Assembly (NCBI RefSeq): GCF_963678635.1
Contig: NC_087065.1
Coordinates: 78,129,396 to 78,193,395 of the forward strand
Source of the DNA: Symsagittifera roscoffensis
Taxonomy: Eukaryota > Xenacoelomorpha > Acoela > Convolutidae
Direction: 5' to 3'
DNA length: 64,000 bases
Positions 28,535 through 41,304 of the stretch are shown one piece after another. The notes below the pieces were generated by a model. The model saw only the letters and a program-made list of their open reading frames with translations, made no database searches and was not told the origin of the DNA. Position 1 is the stretch's first letter. Each line of letters starts with the position of its first letter. Both the position numbers and the translations under genes were made by a program.

Positions 28535-31367
28535 ATTCCTCAACATTCTGCAACTAAATACTAGAAGCCTAATCAACATAGAGAGAAGAACTAAGCTAGC
28601 AAATGCAATTGCAGTTGGAAATTTTAATGTCATATGCTTAAGCGAAACTTGGCTTAACGAGAATATTCAATCATCAGAGCTTTTTCTAAGTGAATATAAC
28701 ATCTATAGATCTGATAGAGCTATTGTGAGTGGTAAAAACTGTCACGGAGGCAGCCTAATAGCTGTCAAGAATAGTCTAATTACCGAGGACTTATCCACCA
28801 AACATGACATTCCTGATTCATGTGTGCTATGTAGTATAAAACTTCATCAAACTGAAATGATAATTGGCTCATTCTACAATCCGCCAAAAAACAGTAATTA
28901 CAGATACAAAGTGCATGAATTTGAACAACTGATCAAAGCCATTCCTAAAAACAAACCGTTTCTCTTATGTGGGGATTTAAATTTCCCAGAAACAAACTGG
29001 AACACCCTCACCAGTACTGATGAGGAAGAAAACCAAATACTGCAAATTTTTGAAAATGGACTCTTTAGGCAGGCGATAGATTTCCCAACATGTGTGAAGA
29101 ACATACTAGACGTAGCCTTCTATCGGAATTGCTATACAAGTGCCGAACAAGATTTTAACGTTTCCAAGATTTATGACTGCTCAGATCACAATGCCATAAT
29201 GTTGTCTATTGAATGCACGGTATCAGAGCCGAAACCATACTTGGAAAATTTTAGAAGTTTTGGAAATGCCGATTTTGAAGGAATAAACAATTTTATAAAC
29301 GAGAACCCATTTGAACCAGTATGCCACACAAACATTAACAAAATGCATGAGGAGTACACCCAATATTTGGATGAAATCATTAAGAGTTTTGTGCCTCTCA
29401 GAACAAGACATAGGCAATCACTTCCACCTTGGATAACAAGTAGCACTTCAAATTTGATCAAAAAGTTACAAACAAAACGGCAATCATGTATACTCAAACC
29501 GACCAACTACAGAAGACAACAAGTTAAACTGTTTGAAAATTTAGTAACTGAATCATCGGAAGTGGACAGGAAAAACTACCAAGAGGAATTGTTTAGAACA
29601 CGGAACACTAATGTAATTTTTAAACACCTAAAGAACTTGAATAAACATACAAGTCTTCCTAAGTTACTCATAAAAGATGAAGTTGAAAGCACAAATCCAA
29701 ACGAACAAGTCAACATGCTAAACGACTTCTTTCATTCAGTTTTTAATCCTAAAGAAAGTTTTAGTATTAGAGATATTCAATTTGGAAATCCCTTGTTAAC
29801 GAATTTTGATATATCGAAAAAGACAGTAAGTGAGATTTTATCAACTCTGGACGTAACAAAGTCACGCGGCCCAAATGGGTTGCCACCTAGCTTTTTTCAG
29901 AAAACGAACCGCAATATATGCAAACCGATGAACAAAATTTTGAGAAACGTAAAACGCCTACGAAAAATACCTGATTCATGGAAAACAGCTGCAGTTACTC
30001 CTGTTCACAAAAAAGGTGACCGAAAATTGGTGAACAACTATCGACCAGTATCGCTATTAAATATTGACAGCAAAGTCCTTGAAAAATGTATATACAAAGA
30101 CCTGTACCCTTACTTTGCCTGGTATTTGACGAAACATCAACACGGTTTTACTAAAGGTAGATCAGTTTTGACAAACATGCTCTCCTTCCTGAAAGAAATA
30201 TATGAAGCGCTTGACAATGACTCAAACGCAGAAATTGTAGCAGTCTACACTGACTTTGCAAAAGCCTTTGATAAAGTTCCGCATTTTGATCTACTCAAGA
30301 AAGTTGCACTTATAGGAATAGGAGGCTGCATGTTAGAGGTACTCTATGACTATTTGAAAAACAGGAAACAGTTTGTACGAGTAGACAATATCAGCTCAAA
30401 AGTTTTAGAAGTCACTAGTGGTGTTCCCCAAGGATCACTTTTAGGACCACTGCTCTTTTGCATTTTTATTAACGACCTACCTGAAGTACTCAAATTCTCT
30501 GAACCATATATTTTTGCGGATGATCTTAAACTACTTTCCATCAAAAAAACATCAATTGAAATTCAAGAAGATCTGGACAAAATTCAGCAGTGGGTAACTG
30601 AAAACAAAATGGAATTAGCACTAGATAAATGTGCAAAAGTAAGTTTTAGGGGCGGAGACGCCAACTCTATGCTTTTTGGTGTAGTGCTTGGAACATCGAT
30701 GGTTGTGAAAGATCTGGGAATTTTTGTGTCGGGCGATTTAAGTTGGAAGGTACACATTGAAACAAGATTAAAGAAGGCAAACCAAGTACTGTACCTCCTG
30801 AGAAGAAACCTATCAGCAAAGATAAATACGTTTGTAAAGTTAGGCCTGTATAAGTCACTAATACTCCCAGTGTTATTATACGGACTCTCATGTACACATA
30901 TATCGAGGGGGGATCAATTGCAGTTGGAGCGATTTCAAAAGAAAGCAATCCGGTGGATCACTGGAAATAAAACGGGAGTGTACATCAACGAACTACGCTT
31001 GCTAAACATTTTACCCCTGCCCATGTTCATCCAGCTAAATAACATCTTACTTCTTGCCAGTCTTGATTCTAATGAACGAAATGAAATAGTGTTAAACAGG
31101 CGAACCACACGGGCTAGAAATATAGAAATTTTTGAGATGCGAAAAGTGAGAACGGAAAAAGCGAGAAACGAATTTGTTTTCAGAACCAGTAGGATTGTAA
31201 ATCGATTAGAACCATATATTCATTTTGATAAACGAATCGGCCTCAAGACGAGAATTTTAAACACGATGTGGAAATTTGTAAACGAGAGATTTTCAGAAAT
31301 GACAACGTGCACGTGGCAATTATTCTGTGATTGTATCACGTGCAGAAACAAGTGGACATTGTTTTAG
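28530..31367 (+). CDS. LINE ORF2: AP-type endonuclease and reverse transcriptase
   Basis: 945 codons in frame with ORF1. The endonuclease motifs in order are LQLNTRSL, LSETWL, GGSLIAVKN, LCGDLNFPETNW and CSDHNAIML (the catalytic Asn, Glu, Asp/Asn and Ser-Asp-His set). The reverse transcriptase segments are KSRGPNGLPPSFF, AAVTPVHKKGDR, NNYRPVSLLN, HQHGFTKGRS, YTDFAKAFDKVPH, SGVPQGSLLGPLLF and the catalytic FADD at 30513-30524. The C-terminus has a CxCxxC knuckle (FCDCITC). The protein nicks target DNA and primes cDNA there. Without an upstream ATG the endonuclease start needs ORF1 translation, which favours an ORF1-ORF2 readthrough product. Confidence 0.93.
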   Translation, partial: LGFLNILQLNTRSLINIERRTKLANAIAVGNFNVICLSETWLNENIQSSELFLSEYNIYRSDRAIVSGKNCHGGSLIAVKNSLITEDLSTKHDIPDSCVLCSIKLHQTEMIIGSFYNPPKNSNYRYKVHEFEQLIKAIPKNKPFLLCGDLNFPETNWNTLTSTDEEENQILQIFENGLFRQAIDFPTCVKNILDVAFYRNCYTSAEQDFNVSKIYDCSDHNAIMLSIECTVSEPKPYLENFRSFGNADFEGINNFINENPFEPVCHTNINKMHEEYTQYLDEIIKSFVPLRTRHRQSLPPWITSSTSNLIKKLQTKRQSCILKPTNYRRQQVKLFENLVTESSEVDRKNYQEELFRTRNTNVIFKHLKNLNKHTSLPKLLIKDEVESTNPNEQVNMLNDFFHSVFNPKESFSIRDIQFGNPLLTNFDISKKTVSEILSTLDVTKSRGPNGLPPSFFQKTNRNICKPMNKILRNVKRLRKIPDSWKTAAVTPVHKKGDRKLVNNYRPVSLLNIDSKVLEKCIYKDLYPYFAWYLTKHQHGFTKGRSVLTNMLSFLKEIYEALDNDSNAEIVAVYTDFAKAFDKVPHFDLLKKVALIGIGGCMLEVLYDYLKNRKQFVRVDNISSKVLEVTSGVPQGSLLGPLLFCIFINDLPEVLKFSEPYIFADDLKLLSIKKTSIEIQEDLDKIQQWVTENKMELALDKCAKVSFRGGDANSMLFGVVLGTSMVVKDLGIFVSGDLSWKVHIETRLKKANQVLYLLRRNLSAKINTFVKLGLYKSLILPVLLYGLSCTHISRGDQLQLERFQKKAIRWITGNKTGVYINELRLLNILPLPMFIQLNNILLLASLDSNERNEIVLNRRTTRARNIEIFEMRKVRTEKARNEFVFRTSRIVNRLEPYIHFDKRIGLKTRILNTMWKFVNERFSEMTTCTWQLFCDCITCRNKWTLF

Positions 31368-31432
31368 AGAAGACGCCGGGACCAAGACTCCCAACAGCAG
31401 TGCTGTGAATCCCCAACAACAACAACAACAAC

Positions 31433-33762
31433 TTGGTTTAACTGCGAGGAAGATGATAAATTGACTCAATAAACATCAAGAGATGAGATATCGTATAATG
31501 GGTGGGTTTAAGAGCGAACATGTGAAAAGAAATTTCGGAGTTCTAATTCTGTTGAGCTTCGTGAGGTAGAGCGCCAAGAAATGGAACAGTTTTGGTCAAA
31601 ACGTTCTAAAATTAACCTAAATCGGCATTTTAGGCACTTTTCGTGGAAAAACAACTACTGCAGCGCTGAAATAGTTGAAGTGATAGTTATTTGGTAGACT
31701 ATTCGAAAACTGGCCCCTCTACGCGACAATCCTAGATGTGCTCGGTAGTACATTTAAACTACTAAAACCGTTCTTTTCCATTCTGCACAATTTTACTTAG
31801 AGGCGAAGCGATACAAAACAAGTGTCGAAAAAACTAGATCTATCATAATGAATTATTAAGTCACACTCTACCTCAAAACACAAAAATTTATTTTCTCATC
31901 AAACGATTCAATATGAGGTCTTTAATGCGATATTATATAAACCGAAACCTATCAAGCGGAACAAAAAGGAAAAAAACACGGAAAAAAAATTGTTGTCATG
32001 AAAAACTATAAATTCTAATAAAATTTTTAGCATATTTGGTGCAATCCAGAGAAGAGCAATAAAAGTATGTTTTCTTTGAAATTGCTGAGAAATAGGTCAC
32101 TAAGCCGTTAAAAAATAAGCCGAAATCATTTGGGCAGAAGGGAAGAGTTTTTAAAGAAAGAAAAAAAAAGAAAACAAGTCAAGGTTAGTAAAATTACAAA
32201 TAGCAGCAAAAAAACACCAAAAGCAAATACAATTTAACTTGCGTAAAACAAAAAGAAACAATTTTACGATGTGGCAAGTTTGCCAACAAAACATAAGCCG
32301 ACAATTTTTTAAAAGGATAATTTTCCGTTGAAAAAAAAAACAGGTCCTATCAGATTCGAACCCAAGACCTTTGCAGTCCCCGGCGTAAAGTGTAACGGAG
32401 ACCCAAAGGAATATGAATTGATTGTGAACTGAGTCTAAATTTACCATTTCATTTTGACCATTCTGTGAACAAAGTTATTTACGGGGAAAAAGTCTAGTAC
32501 CCGATTGCAATACCCTTGCTTATCGCGAAAGTAACTAGCAAAACGTTTGTTCACAAGATACCCGATTGTTAAAAATGGTCTTGCTGACAATTTAAGGTAA
32601 CACAAACAAAAATAATCATCTTAGATTTAAAAAAAGTTTTAAAACCACTCGTTACACTAGAAAAGTTATGTGAAGAAGAGATGGTCGAGAGGAGACGAGC
32701 CATTAAATTAATTCGAAAATTATTAATGCGTAAAAAGAGTGCTTCTACTTTCATACATGTGTAGTTTTAGACTGAAAGCTTCATTTAATATGGCATATCG
32801 AAATACTTCAAAAAATCAGAAATACCTTGCGAAATGTTCGCTCTAATGACTATTTACTATTTTTTGAGGTTGATTTTACAGTTGGTTTTTCTTCGGTCAG
32901 TTTTGATGTAAAATTATCATATCATCTCAAGGCAATATCGCCAGTCGGATTTTTTTTTGAAAAAAGTTGAGCTTTTCATACTTTTGTCACTAATGAAGTG
33001 TAAATCGAGGAAATCATTGCCAACGTTAAATTAGCATTGAGGCAGAATTAACTAAGTCGCAAATGTGTTACTCGCCCCTAGAGTATACATGCTGACAAAA
33101 ATCTAATCGCTCCCTTCAAATCGTTGAAAATGAGTTGATATCGTCGATATAACATACGTCGAAAGCATTTAGGCCGAAATAATCTTAAAAACGAACAAAA
33201 AATTTTTAAAAAAACTATACAAAATCTTGGATCGCAGTTAGTTTTGTACCTAATACTCTATATTGGTGAAAATTGCCGAATCTCCCAAAAAAGTACACAC
33301 TGCGGATACCAAAGCGTCATAACAACAGACACGTCAAATTTTATGGCAAGGAAAATTTCCTATTCGCAAAAACTACAGGTCACTTCCGGACACGAACCAC
33401 AGGCCAAGGTCGTCTCCATCATGATCATCGCCTTGCCAAATGGGTAATCAGACAACTGATTTGTATTCAAAATGAAGCAAATCACCTTATTGCTTGCTAA
33501 TTTTGAGAAAATTTTACACAGGAAAAAAACTAGTATCCGGTTGCAATAACCTTGCTAAACGGAACAGTCAAATAGATAAGTAAATCGTAAGGTTGGCAAA
33601 ACTTCGGACTGATTATCCAGCAAATGAATGCGAAAACACAGTTTACCATTAACTAGCGTTCCCAACGCAGCAAAGTTGCCTTGACAAACAAGGTCTTGCA
33701 GATAAACAAGAGCATAACGCAATATAAAAATGATAGACAGTCAAGTTAAATAAATGTAAAAA
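31433..33762. other. Intergenic, no gene seen
   Basis: AT-rich. Contains a diverged minus-oriented SINE head at 32338-32408 and scattered short words of the SINE body (gaggcgaagcg near 31800). No coding signal is convincing. Confidence 0.5.
32338..32408 (-). repeat. tRNA-derived SINE head
   Basis: On the minus strand the B-box-like GGGTTCGAATCTG lies about 45 bp after an A-box-like TTACACTTTACGCC stretch. The sequence acaggtcctatcag next to it recurs at 36852 and, changed, at 43903. Confidence 0.55.
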
Positions 33763-33773
33763 ATTAGAAAATC

Positions 33774-35170
33774 TAACCACCCTCTTCCACTCGACTTTTC
33801 CCCATCAATCGTTCAATCCAGCTTAATTACTAAAAAAAAACTTCAGAATTTCAAAAAACTTGTTTATTGAAATTTTTAAAAAAAATTATTAAAAACCGTC
33901 ATATCTCGAAAAATTTAATGAATTGAACAATCGTGAGCAAACTGAGAAAGATTTTTTTGATAAGTATTGATGAAAAAACACGTCAAATTTAGAGTAAAGA
34001 AAGTATCTGAGCAGCCCAATTTGGAGACAAAATCTGCAACCCCTGCGAGTAACTTAACATCTTTCCGTCCTAGAGTCAAAAAAATTCAAATTTTGAAACA
34101 AAAAGAATTATCAAAAAACAACTTCGTATCTCGATATCTAGGAGAATTTACGCTATTATACGTACGGAGGCCATAAATACAAGTGATGGCAGTAAACTGA
34201 CCTTACCCACTAAAAGGGTGAACAATTTCAATATTTTTTAACATACGCTTTTGAAAGTTTTCAAAATCATAAGAACGCCATATCTCGAAACTTAAAAGGC
34301 GCTGAGCAGTCATTTGGAGGCCAGATATAAACCTCTTGTGAGTACCGTGACAGCAACCCACCATGGAGTTTTTTTAAGTGAAATTGATAACGGCATGTCA
34401 CGGAAACTACAAAGTTTTGAGCAGTCACATTTGCAGGCTAGATTTGCAACACCTGAGACTGACAGCACCCAAATATAGGGTTGGAAGTTTCACATGTCGT
34501 GAAGTTAATTAAACTTAAATTTTGAAAACCTTTTTAAAAAATCACAAAAAACGTCATCACGAAAACTGAGAGGAAGAGAGCAACCCCATTTGGAGGCAAA
34601 AATTGCAGGCCCTAAAAATTCTACAATAGCACCATATTATAGAGTTGAAAGTTTTTTAAAGATAACTTTTGTGAAATTTAAAAAAATCAAGAATAACGAC
34701 TTATCTCGGAAGCTAGCAGGCTGTGCTTAGCAATCATACTTGGAGACATTGCTTAGCAGTCATACTCGGAGTCATACTTTCGAAAAATCACAAAAATTGT
34801 CAGTTCATATTTCACAGCCCACGACAGCACATCACTATTAGGATGCTAAATTAAAATTTGGTTAAAAACACGCTGAAACGAAATACCCCCGTTACATTAT
34901 GTATAAATGGATGAAACACTGCCACTCCCCTTTCCTCCCATGCTGGCATCTTAACTACAGCTTTATATTCGGGACTTCCAATTGGCTTAGCATTCATAAA
35001 CTGGAAAATCAAACATAAATTTTAGCATTGCAATATACGAAATAGTTTAATGATGCACAGATACATTATGCACTTAACCATTGTAAAAAAACGCTTAAAC
35101 AGCAAGATATGTATCACACGGATTTGAATGTAGTATCGATTTGATTAACTTGCTAAAAAAAATCAACCAA
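33774..35170. repeat. 1.4-kb interspersed repeat B, copy 2, with target duplication
   Basis: About 97% identical by eye to 22781-24184. It is flanked by the direct repeat TTAGAAAATC (33764-33773 and 35171-35180, 11 bp if the preceding A is counted). This shows that B moves as a unit with these ends. It has no protein-coding capacity, so it must rely on enzymes of other elements. Confidence 0.85.
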
Positions 35171-35180
35171 TTAGAAAATC

Positions 35181-38100
35181 GTTAAAATTATTGCAAATAA
35201 GTAATAACTTTTACTTCCTTTCAAAATTGAAAAAATATATATTTATAAGAATAAAGAATATTTACATAGAGGCTAATGGATGCTTCTCACTACTTCGTTG
35301 GCAAAACATATGCTTAAAAACACTATTAAGAATAACAATTTGAAAAGTCCGCAACAATTCCTGGTTTTCATGATTAACCACAATCCATATATTATCATTC
35401 AGGGTTTTAATCATCACGGCTAATCTGACTTATATCAAATATCAGGGAATATAGCCAATAGAGTTCCAATTTTCGAGCTTTAAAGAAACAATAATCCTTA
35501 ACGATCTTTGATTTCACCGAATTTTTATGATTGACATTTTTGTTTTTGAGCAAAATGTGCTTTTGTTTTTTGACCTTCCAGTTGGCAACTTAATATGAAC
35601 TTGAAAAACTAAACACCAGACGACCGAATTAAGTGCCTTCGTGTCGTGCATTGACATTCAAAAGCAATGCAAAAAAAAATAATTATCACAAACCTAAAAA
35701 ATCACTAATCAATTACAACTCAATTCCATCATACTCATAGTAAAACGTTTGACAAAGATATATTTAAAAAGTTTTAGCAGGGAACTTATTGACTTATCAA
35801 TAAAAATTTAAAAAGCCAAGCACAGGGGCAATATTTAAGAGCAAATCGGTTTTTATTGGATTTTGAATTTCAATAACTTATTTTCAAATATAGTTGGTTA
35901 CTTATAATGAAGAAAGATGAAATTTATAGAAACTAAAAATCACAATTTGAGCTAAAAACGTTCAGAAAACTTTTAGTTTAATGTCTTTCCAGAAGAACAC
36001 AAACACATAAAACCTATTTTTGCTCTTCAAAAGGCGTACTATGAGAAAAGTAATGATACAATTTGAGCCAAAAAAAAAACATTCAATGAGAAAAACAAAA
36101 CCTCAAACTATACAAAATCTAGTAACTGTTACCTGCACCACTATAAAAATTAGATATTGCATTTTCGTATAGCTAAAATAGCTGAAACTTTGTAAAAGGG
36201 CCTGCTGCTGGAAAAAAAGCCAACAAAAATAACTTGAAACACGATTGTCCGATATTCCGATTTTTGAAAAGTAGAAAATTCCCAGTGCGTGAAAAATTCT
36301 GGCCTTAGTTTTCTCTGCAAGGTCATTATTGCAAGGCTAAATGTGCCACAACAATTCTTAAGCTTTAAAGCTGAAAAATGTTCATGCTCAGGAGCGTCTC
36401 CTGTGAACTAATTTTTGAACGAAATTTCGAAGCGTCAAAACAGAAATAAAAATCATTTTAAAAAGTTTAAAACATTCATCCACAGCAAATACACTTTAGA
36501 TGATTAGCGCAAAGAAGCTGCGCGTATGAAGGAACGTATTTCAGCTTTTTTAAACGATGAATTTAATTTTAGGGATCTAAACAAAGGCGAAGCATAGCTC
36601 CGCTTCACACGCGACACAACGAAAGCGCAGCAGTGCAAGTCAGCGGGAAAAAAATTAGACTGGAAATAACTATATCGAATAAAACATTTTTGGGAATGAA
36701 AAAAATCACAAAAAGTTTTTACCAAGCGACTAAAGTATGTGGATAGCGGCCCATTAAACCCAAAATAAAAAAAAGCCATAAAAAATGTCATTACGAAAAT
36801 TTCGAGCAATAAAATTTACCTTTGAAAAATAATTTTCCGTTTGAAAAAAAAAACAGGTCCTGGTCAGATTAGAATTAAGGACCGTCGCCGTCCCAGGCTC
36901 ATTCGTTATCTCCAGACTAGGTGTGCCAGACACGCTTCAAAATTTAAATTCATTTTGAACCAAGTGATTCTGTTAAACAAAATATTAACCCGAAAAAAAT
37001 CTATATTCCCATTCGATAATGTTTGCTAATCGCAAGCATAATGAAACATCCACAGTTCGAACACTTGAGTAGGAGAGTAATTCTCTCTAAAATCACCGCC
37101 ATGCATAAAGTTTAATTAATTGCGAGCTATACTACAAGACATCGAAAAAAAAACACAAATTAACAAAGATAGCCGGTTATTGTGCAAGATTTTTCGAATT
37201 AGTGTCTTTTTCAAATAAGAGTCGTTTTTTTCGGCGTGATGTGATAAAATGAGCTGAACGAAAAACTAGAGATTAGGCATATTCGACATTCATAGAAAAA
37301 AAGCAAACTGAAAAACAATTTTTGAAAAATGACTGGAAAAACGAAACAATAATCATTAAAAAATTTCGAAATTTTAAAAGAAACTTTTTGCAGTTTTTGG
37401 ACTAAATAGGCACTAAAACACTCAAAAAAACTAACGTTACTCGAGTCAAATTATTTTTTTTTGTTTCAAATTAGGCTATTTTAAGCTTTTAAGCCACTAA
37501 AATAACTATGTTCCCTCGCTTTATTCGCTCGAATTAGGACGAAAGCCAAAAACTTTAAATCGGTTTTTTTTCGAAACTGAGACAACTTTTGACAAAACTT
37601 TTTAGTGTCGTTCGAATCAGGTTTGAAAAGGCTTTATGGACAGCGTTTCGAAAGTCTTTATTATTTTATTTATTGAGATGACATTAGGTCACATCTCTTT
37701 TCATGAAATTATCAAGCTTCAAAAACAAAATACAGAACTTCGCTAGGATTTAGAGCTCTAAGTCAAATTAATTTTCCGTTAAGTGCTTTGTTTATTCTGC
37801 ACTTCTAAAACTAAAAAAAAACTCAGGACCATCAATTCACACTCATAAATTCAACGTAGAGATCTTAATATACCATTTCTACAAAAGTACAAGCAATCAA
37901 TTCATCCGATCCATATTGAGCAAAGCGAAAACCGACATTCACTCGAAACGTGAAATCATTGGAAGGCAAAATAACCGATTTTTTTCATTAGCCCCGGTCC
38001 AGCTCCCACTATTCATTCTTGGGCCTTTTTTCCGTAGGGGAGAAAGATGTCATCCAATTTGCCGCAGCCGGTCCCACATTGAGAAGGCGGATGACACTGG

Positions 38101-39261
38101 GAGAAACTCCAACCGTGACCGAAGCGGGATTCCCATCCCAAAATAACATAAATAACATTGGTAGTGAAAAGAGGAGGCTATCTTTTTGGTAAGATTACTC
38201 GGGACAGCAAATAGTAATATTCATAATAACTTCGACGATAATTTTTATGGGTGTAAAAGAAGCATACAAATCGAAAACAAATTCATACATCTGCATTAGT
38301 GACAAAATTTAATAAATGGTTTCAAAGAAAATAACAAAAAAAATCGATCCACTTACACTGTCATACACTTGTATCAAATTAAGTTCATTTTGATGAAAAA
38401 CATTTTGACAACAATTTATTTCTCAAATCATAAAGTAAAATAACCTCTAACGAAAACTCAATGAGATGAATCAATCTTTTGAATTAATCTGGAAAAAAAA
38501 ACGAAAACAGTTCCAAGAATAGCAATGAAAGAAATTGTAATCTCGAAAAAAAAAATCCGCTTAAAAAATATGTGAAATTTCAGAGAAATCTAGTTTTTGA
38601 AAATAATATAACTACAGATAATATAATGGAGCAACTCACAGTGAAAATGAACACAAAACTATTTCAGCGGTGAGAAAATTGGTCAACCGAAAAAGCTGTT
38701 AAAATATATGAATAGAAAAAATGTTTTTAAAAAACAAGAATAACAAAAAACAGCATTTCATCTACAATTCTAACAAATTGATCAGCAAAAGAAGAAGCAA
38801 CCAATTTAAATTTTTTAGAAAAATTTTTAAAAAAAAGACTTGAGGTCAGCCCAAAATTTAAAAAGAAGCCAAATTTCTCTTCAAAAAATTTTATTATGAT
38901 AACCACGACCATCCACCAAGGTTTTTTCTTGGAATACTTTCTTTGAAAATTTCAACAAAAAAACAACCCGTAGGTGGAACGATAGTATAAAACCACACAT
39001 GGTGAAACCCAAAAATTGCGGATGTTTTCTCGATAATTTAATTTATATGCTAAGTTCTTCAGTTACTTTTGGAAACTAATATAAAACTCACGTTTTTTTT
39101 AAATCAATTAATTTGTTGACTTTCATCCAAGTTCCGCAGATAGTGCTACTCAACATGTTCACTAAAATAATAAACAAACCGCAAAAACTTTAGCCAAAAA
39201 TTATATAACTAACAACCAGAAATAAAAATCCAATTAAGGCTCAACAATTGTATGTATAAAG
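35181..39261. other. Intergenic, no gene seen
   Basis: AT-rich. Contains a SINE head (36852-36925) and a short island of higher GC at about 38000-38150 with no recognisable content. I found no ORF that looks real. Confidence 0.5.
36852..36925 (-). repeat. tRNA-derived SINE head, diverged
   Basis: Shares acaggtcctggtcagatt with the 32.3-kb copy. The B-box position reads TTAATTCTAATCTG on the minus strand, so it has decayed. A SINE-body relative with gcgacacaacg lies just upstream at 36580-36640. Confidence 0.45.
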
Positions 39262-40690
39262 TATACTAGCATGTAGCGCACCTCCGGTGCTTCGAATTTT
39301 CAACAACTCAAAAAAAACTAATCTTTGAGTGTTCTCTGACAGCACCCAATTACAGAGTTCATTATTACAAATTTTGCCAAGTTTTTTATTCAAGAACCAT
39401 AAAATTTTGTGAAGTTTTATAGAAGTTCTTTGAAAAACTTACAATGAACTAAGAAACGTCACAACTGGGGAAACTAAAATCAATTAAACAGTCGCATTTG
39501 GACCTAAGAACTGCAAGTCCTGAGAGTAACTTCAAATTTTGTTAAGTTTTCATTTGTTTTTTTAATCAAATTATGAAAAACCATAAAAATTTGTGATATT
39601 TTTTATATCTAACTATATAATGAATTAAGAAACGTCACATCTGGCAAACTGAAAGCAATTGAGCAATCGCATTTGGACGCAACATTGGCAACTCCTGAGA
39701 GTACTCTTACAGTACCGAAATACAACGTTGGGAAATTCAAATTTTGAGAAACTTCACCTTCAGTTTTCTAAAAAAGGTATTTTTTGAAAACCAGAAAAAA
39801 ATTTACACCTCGAAAACTGCCAAAATTTGAGCAGTCTTTTTTGATGGCAATATTCGCAATATTTGAAAGGACACAACTACAGGGTTGGTAATTTTACTTC
39901 AACAAATTATTTTGTAAAATGAGTTTCCTAAAAACTTCAAAAAAAATCACAAAATCGACGTATCTTTTAAAGAAAAATGATTTGGGCATTCTTAATTGGA
40001 GGCCGAATTTGCAACCCCTGAGATTACTCTGACAGCCCTCCAACTACAGGTTAGGAAATTAAATCTTTGAAAAAAAAAATTAATTTGATTTTCATGAAAA
40101 TTTATGAAAAAAATCACAAAAACGTCATATCTCGAAAACTACAAGAATTTGAGCAGCCATATTCAGAGGCAAGATTCGCAACCCCCTGAGATAACCCTCA
40201 CAGATTCCAATAACAGGATTGATATCTTCAAAATTTTTAACATTTTTAACTTTTTAACATCTAAATTTTTTTTGAAAATTTCGCAGAAAATCATAAAAAA
40301 CGTCATATCTCGAAAAATACAAGGATTTGAGCAGTCATATTGGGAGACGAAATTCGCAACTCCCGAGAGTACCCTGACAAAGCCTCACTACAGAGATGAT
40401 AATTTCAAATTTTGCGAAATTTTTTATACCAAACTTTCTGAAAAAATTTAGAAATCCTAAAAAAACGTCGTCTCAAAAACTACAATCATTTGAGCAGCCA
40501 TATTCGGAGGCAAAATTCGCAACCCTCTGAGAGTACCCTCACATATTCCAATAACAGGATTTAGGATTTAGATCTTCAAAATTTGGAAATTTTTGACATT
40601 TAGTTTTTTTTGAACATTTCGGAGAAAATCATAAAAAACGTCATATCTCAAAAACTACAAAAATTTGAGCAGTCATTTTTGGCCGTTGTG
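39262..40690. repeat. Tandem array of ~165-bp units, about eight copies
   Basis: The recurring anchor gagcagtcatat or a variant starts near 39490, 39658, 39824, 39981, 40151, 40329, 40491 and 40667, with periods of 157-178 bp. Each unit carries a run like cgtcatatctcgaaaactac, then ggaggcaaaattcgcaac, then gagagtaccctgacagc, then caactacagg, then an A/T-rich stretch. The array begins at a tagcatgtagcgcacctccg word also found at 44957. The same unit forms the interior of repeat B. Confidence 0.85.
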
Positions 40691-41304
40691 TCAAAAAACA
40701 TGTCATGTAAACTAGAATTTCTGAACTCCTCCCAGAGTTAATAATCATAAATATAATTTAAAAAATAATTTCAGGCTTTCAGTTATAAATATAGCCAACA
40801 GACAGTTGGAAAAAGTCAATGAACGCCGCAGGGAAACAAAAAAAAACTGAATTGTTTTTTGAAAAAAGTTAGAAACTTAAAGTTTAAGTTCTTTATAAAC
40901 ATATAAACTTCAAGTTCTTTGCATATATTGAGTTTCAAACTTTTGCAACTTTCAAATTTCAAAGTCAGAAATATATGGTATTAGAGCTTTTTGAATTACA
41001 ATAACAATTAATGATTGACCCTGTTTTTGATGAAAACTAATTCAATTTGAGAAAACTGGATCAATAGAGAGTTTTCATTCCGCTGGGAAATCTGATAACT
41101 AAAAAGCAATTTCGAAACTAAAATTCGATCCCTTTTTTAAATATTTTTACACTTTTGCTGTATGATAGTGGAGTTTGCTTTCCTTTTACAGGAAATGAAC
41201 TGAACTTAAAGAGAAACCAGCAGCAATATAATAAAATCAAATTTAAGCGGGCACAAATTTTAAATTTTCTTTAAAAAAATCATCAAAACCTATATTAAAT
41301 TCCC
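40691..41304. other. Intergenic, no gene seen
   Basis: AT-rich spacer between the tandem array and repeat R. I see nothing in it beyond short A/T runs. Confidence 0.5.

Larger units (their letters stand above)
26811..31432 (+). mobile_element. Near-intact CR1-type LINE, ~4.6 kb
   Basis: A plus-strand non-LTR retrotransposon, divergent from POLR1A. In order it has a 40-bp leader (shared with 52609-52648), a short upstream ORF, an SGNH-esterase ORF, a spacer with a direct repeat, a PHD-finger ORF, an endonuclease/reverse transcriptase ORF, a short 3' UTR and a (CAA)n tail at about 31414-31432. Esterase and PHD domains are the known ORF1 domains of the CR1 clade, and a microsatellite tail instead of poly(A) fits that clade. 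All reading frames are open over more than 4 kb, so the insertion is recent. No clear target duplication was found, and the true 5' end may differ by some bases. Confidence 0.88.

Noticed and set aside
38000-38150. Higher-GC island as a possible small gene or RNA
   Set aside because: No conserved motif, no convincing ORF and no tRNA-like boxes.
39262-40690. CRISPR-like regular repeats
   Set aside because: The whole ~165-bp unit repeats with drift and there are no unique spacers. It is a eukaryotic satellite array.
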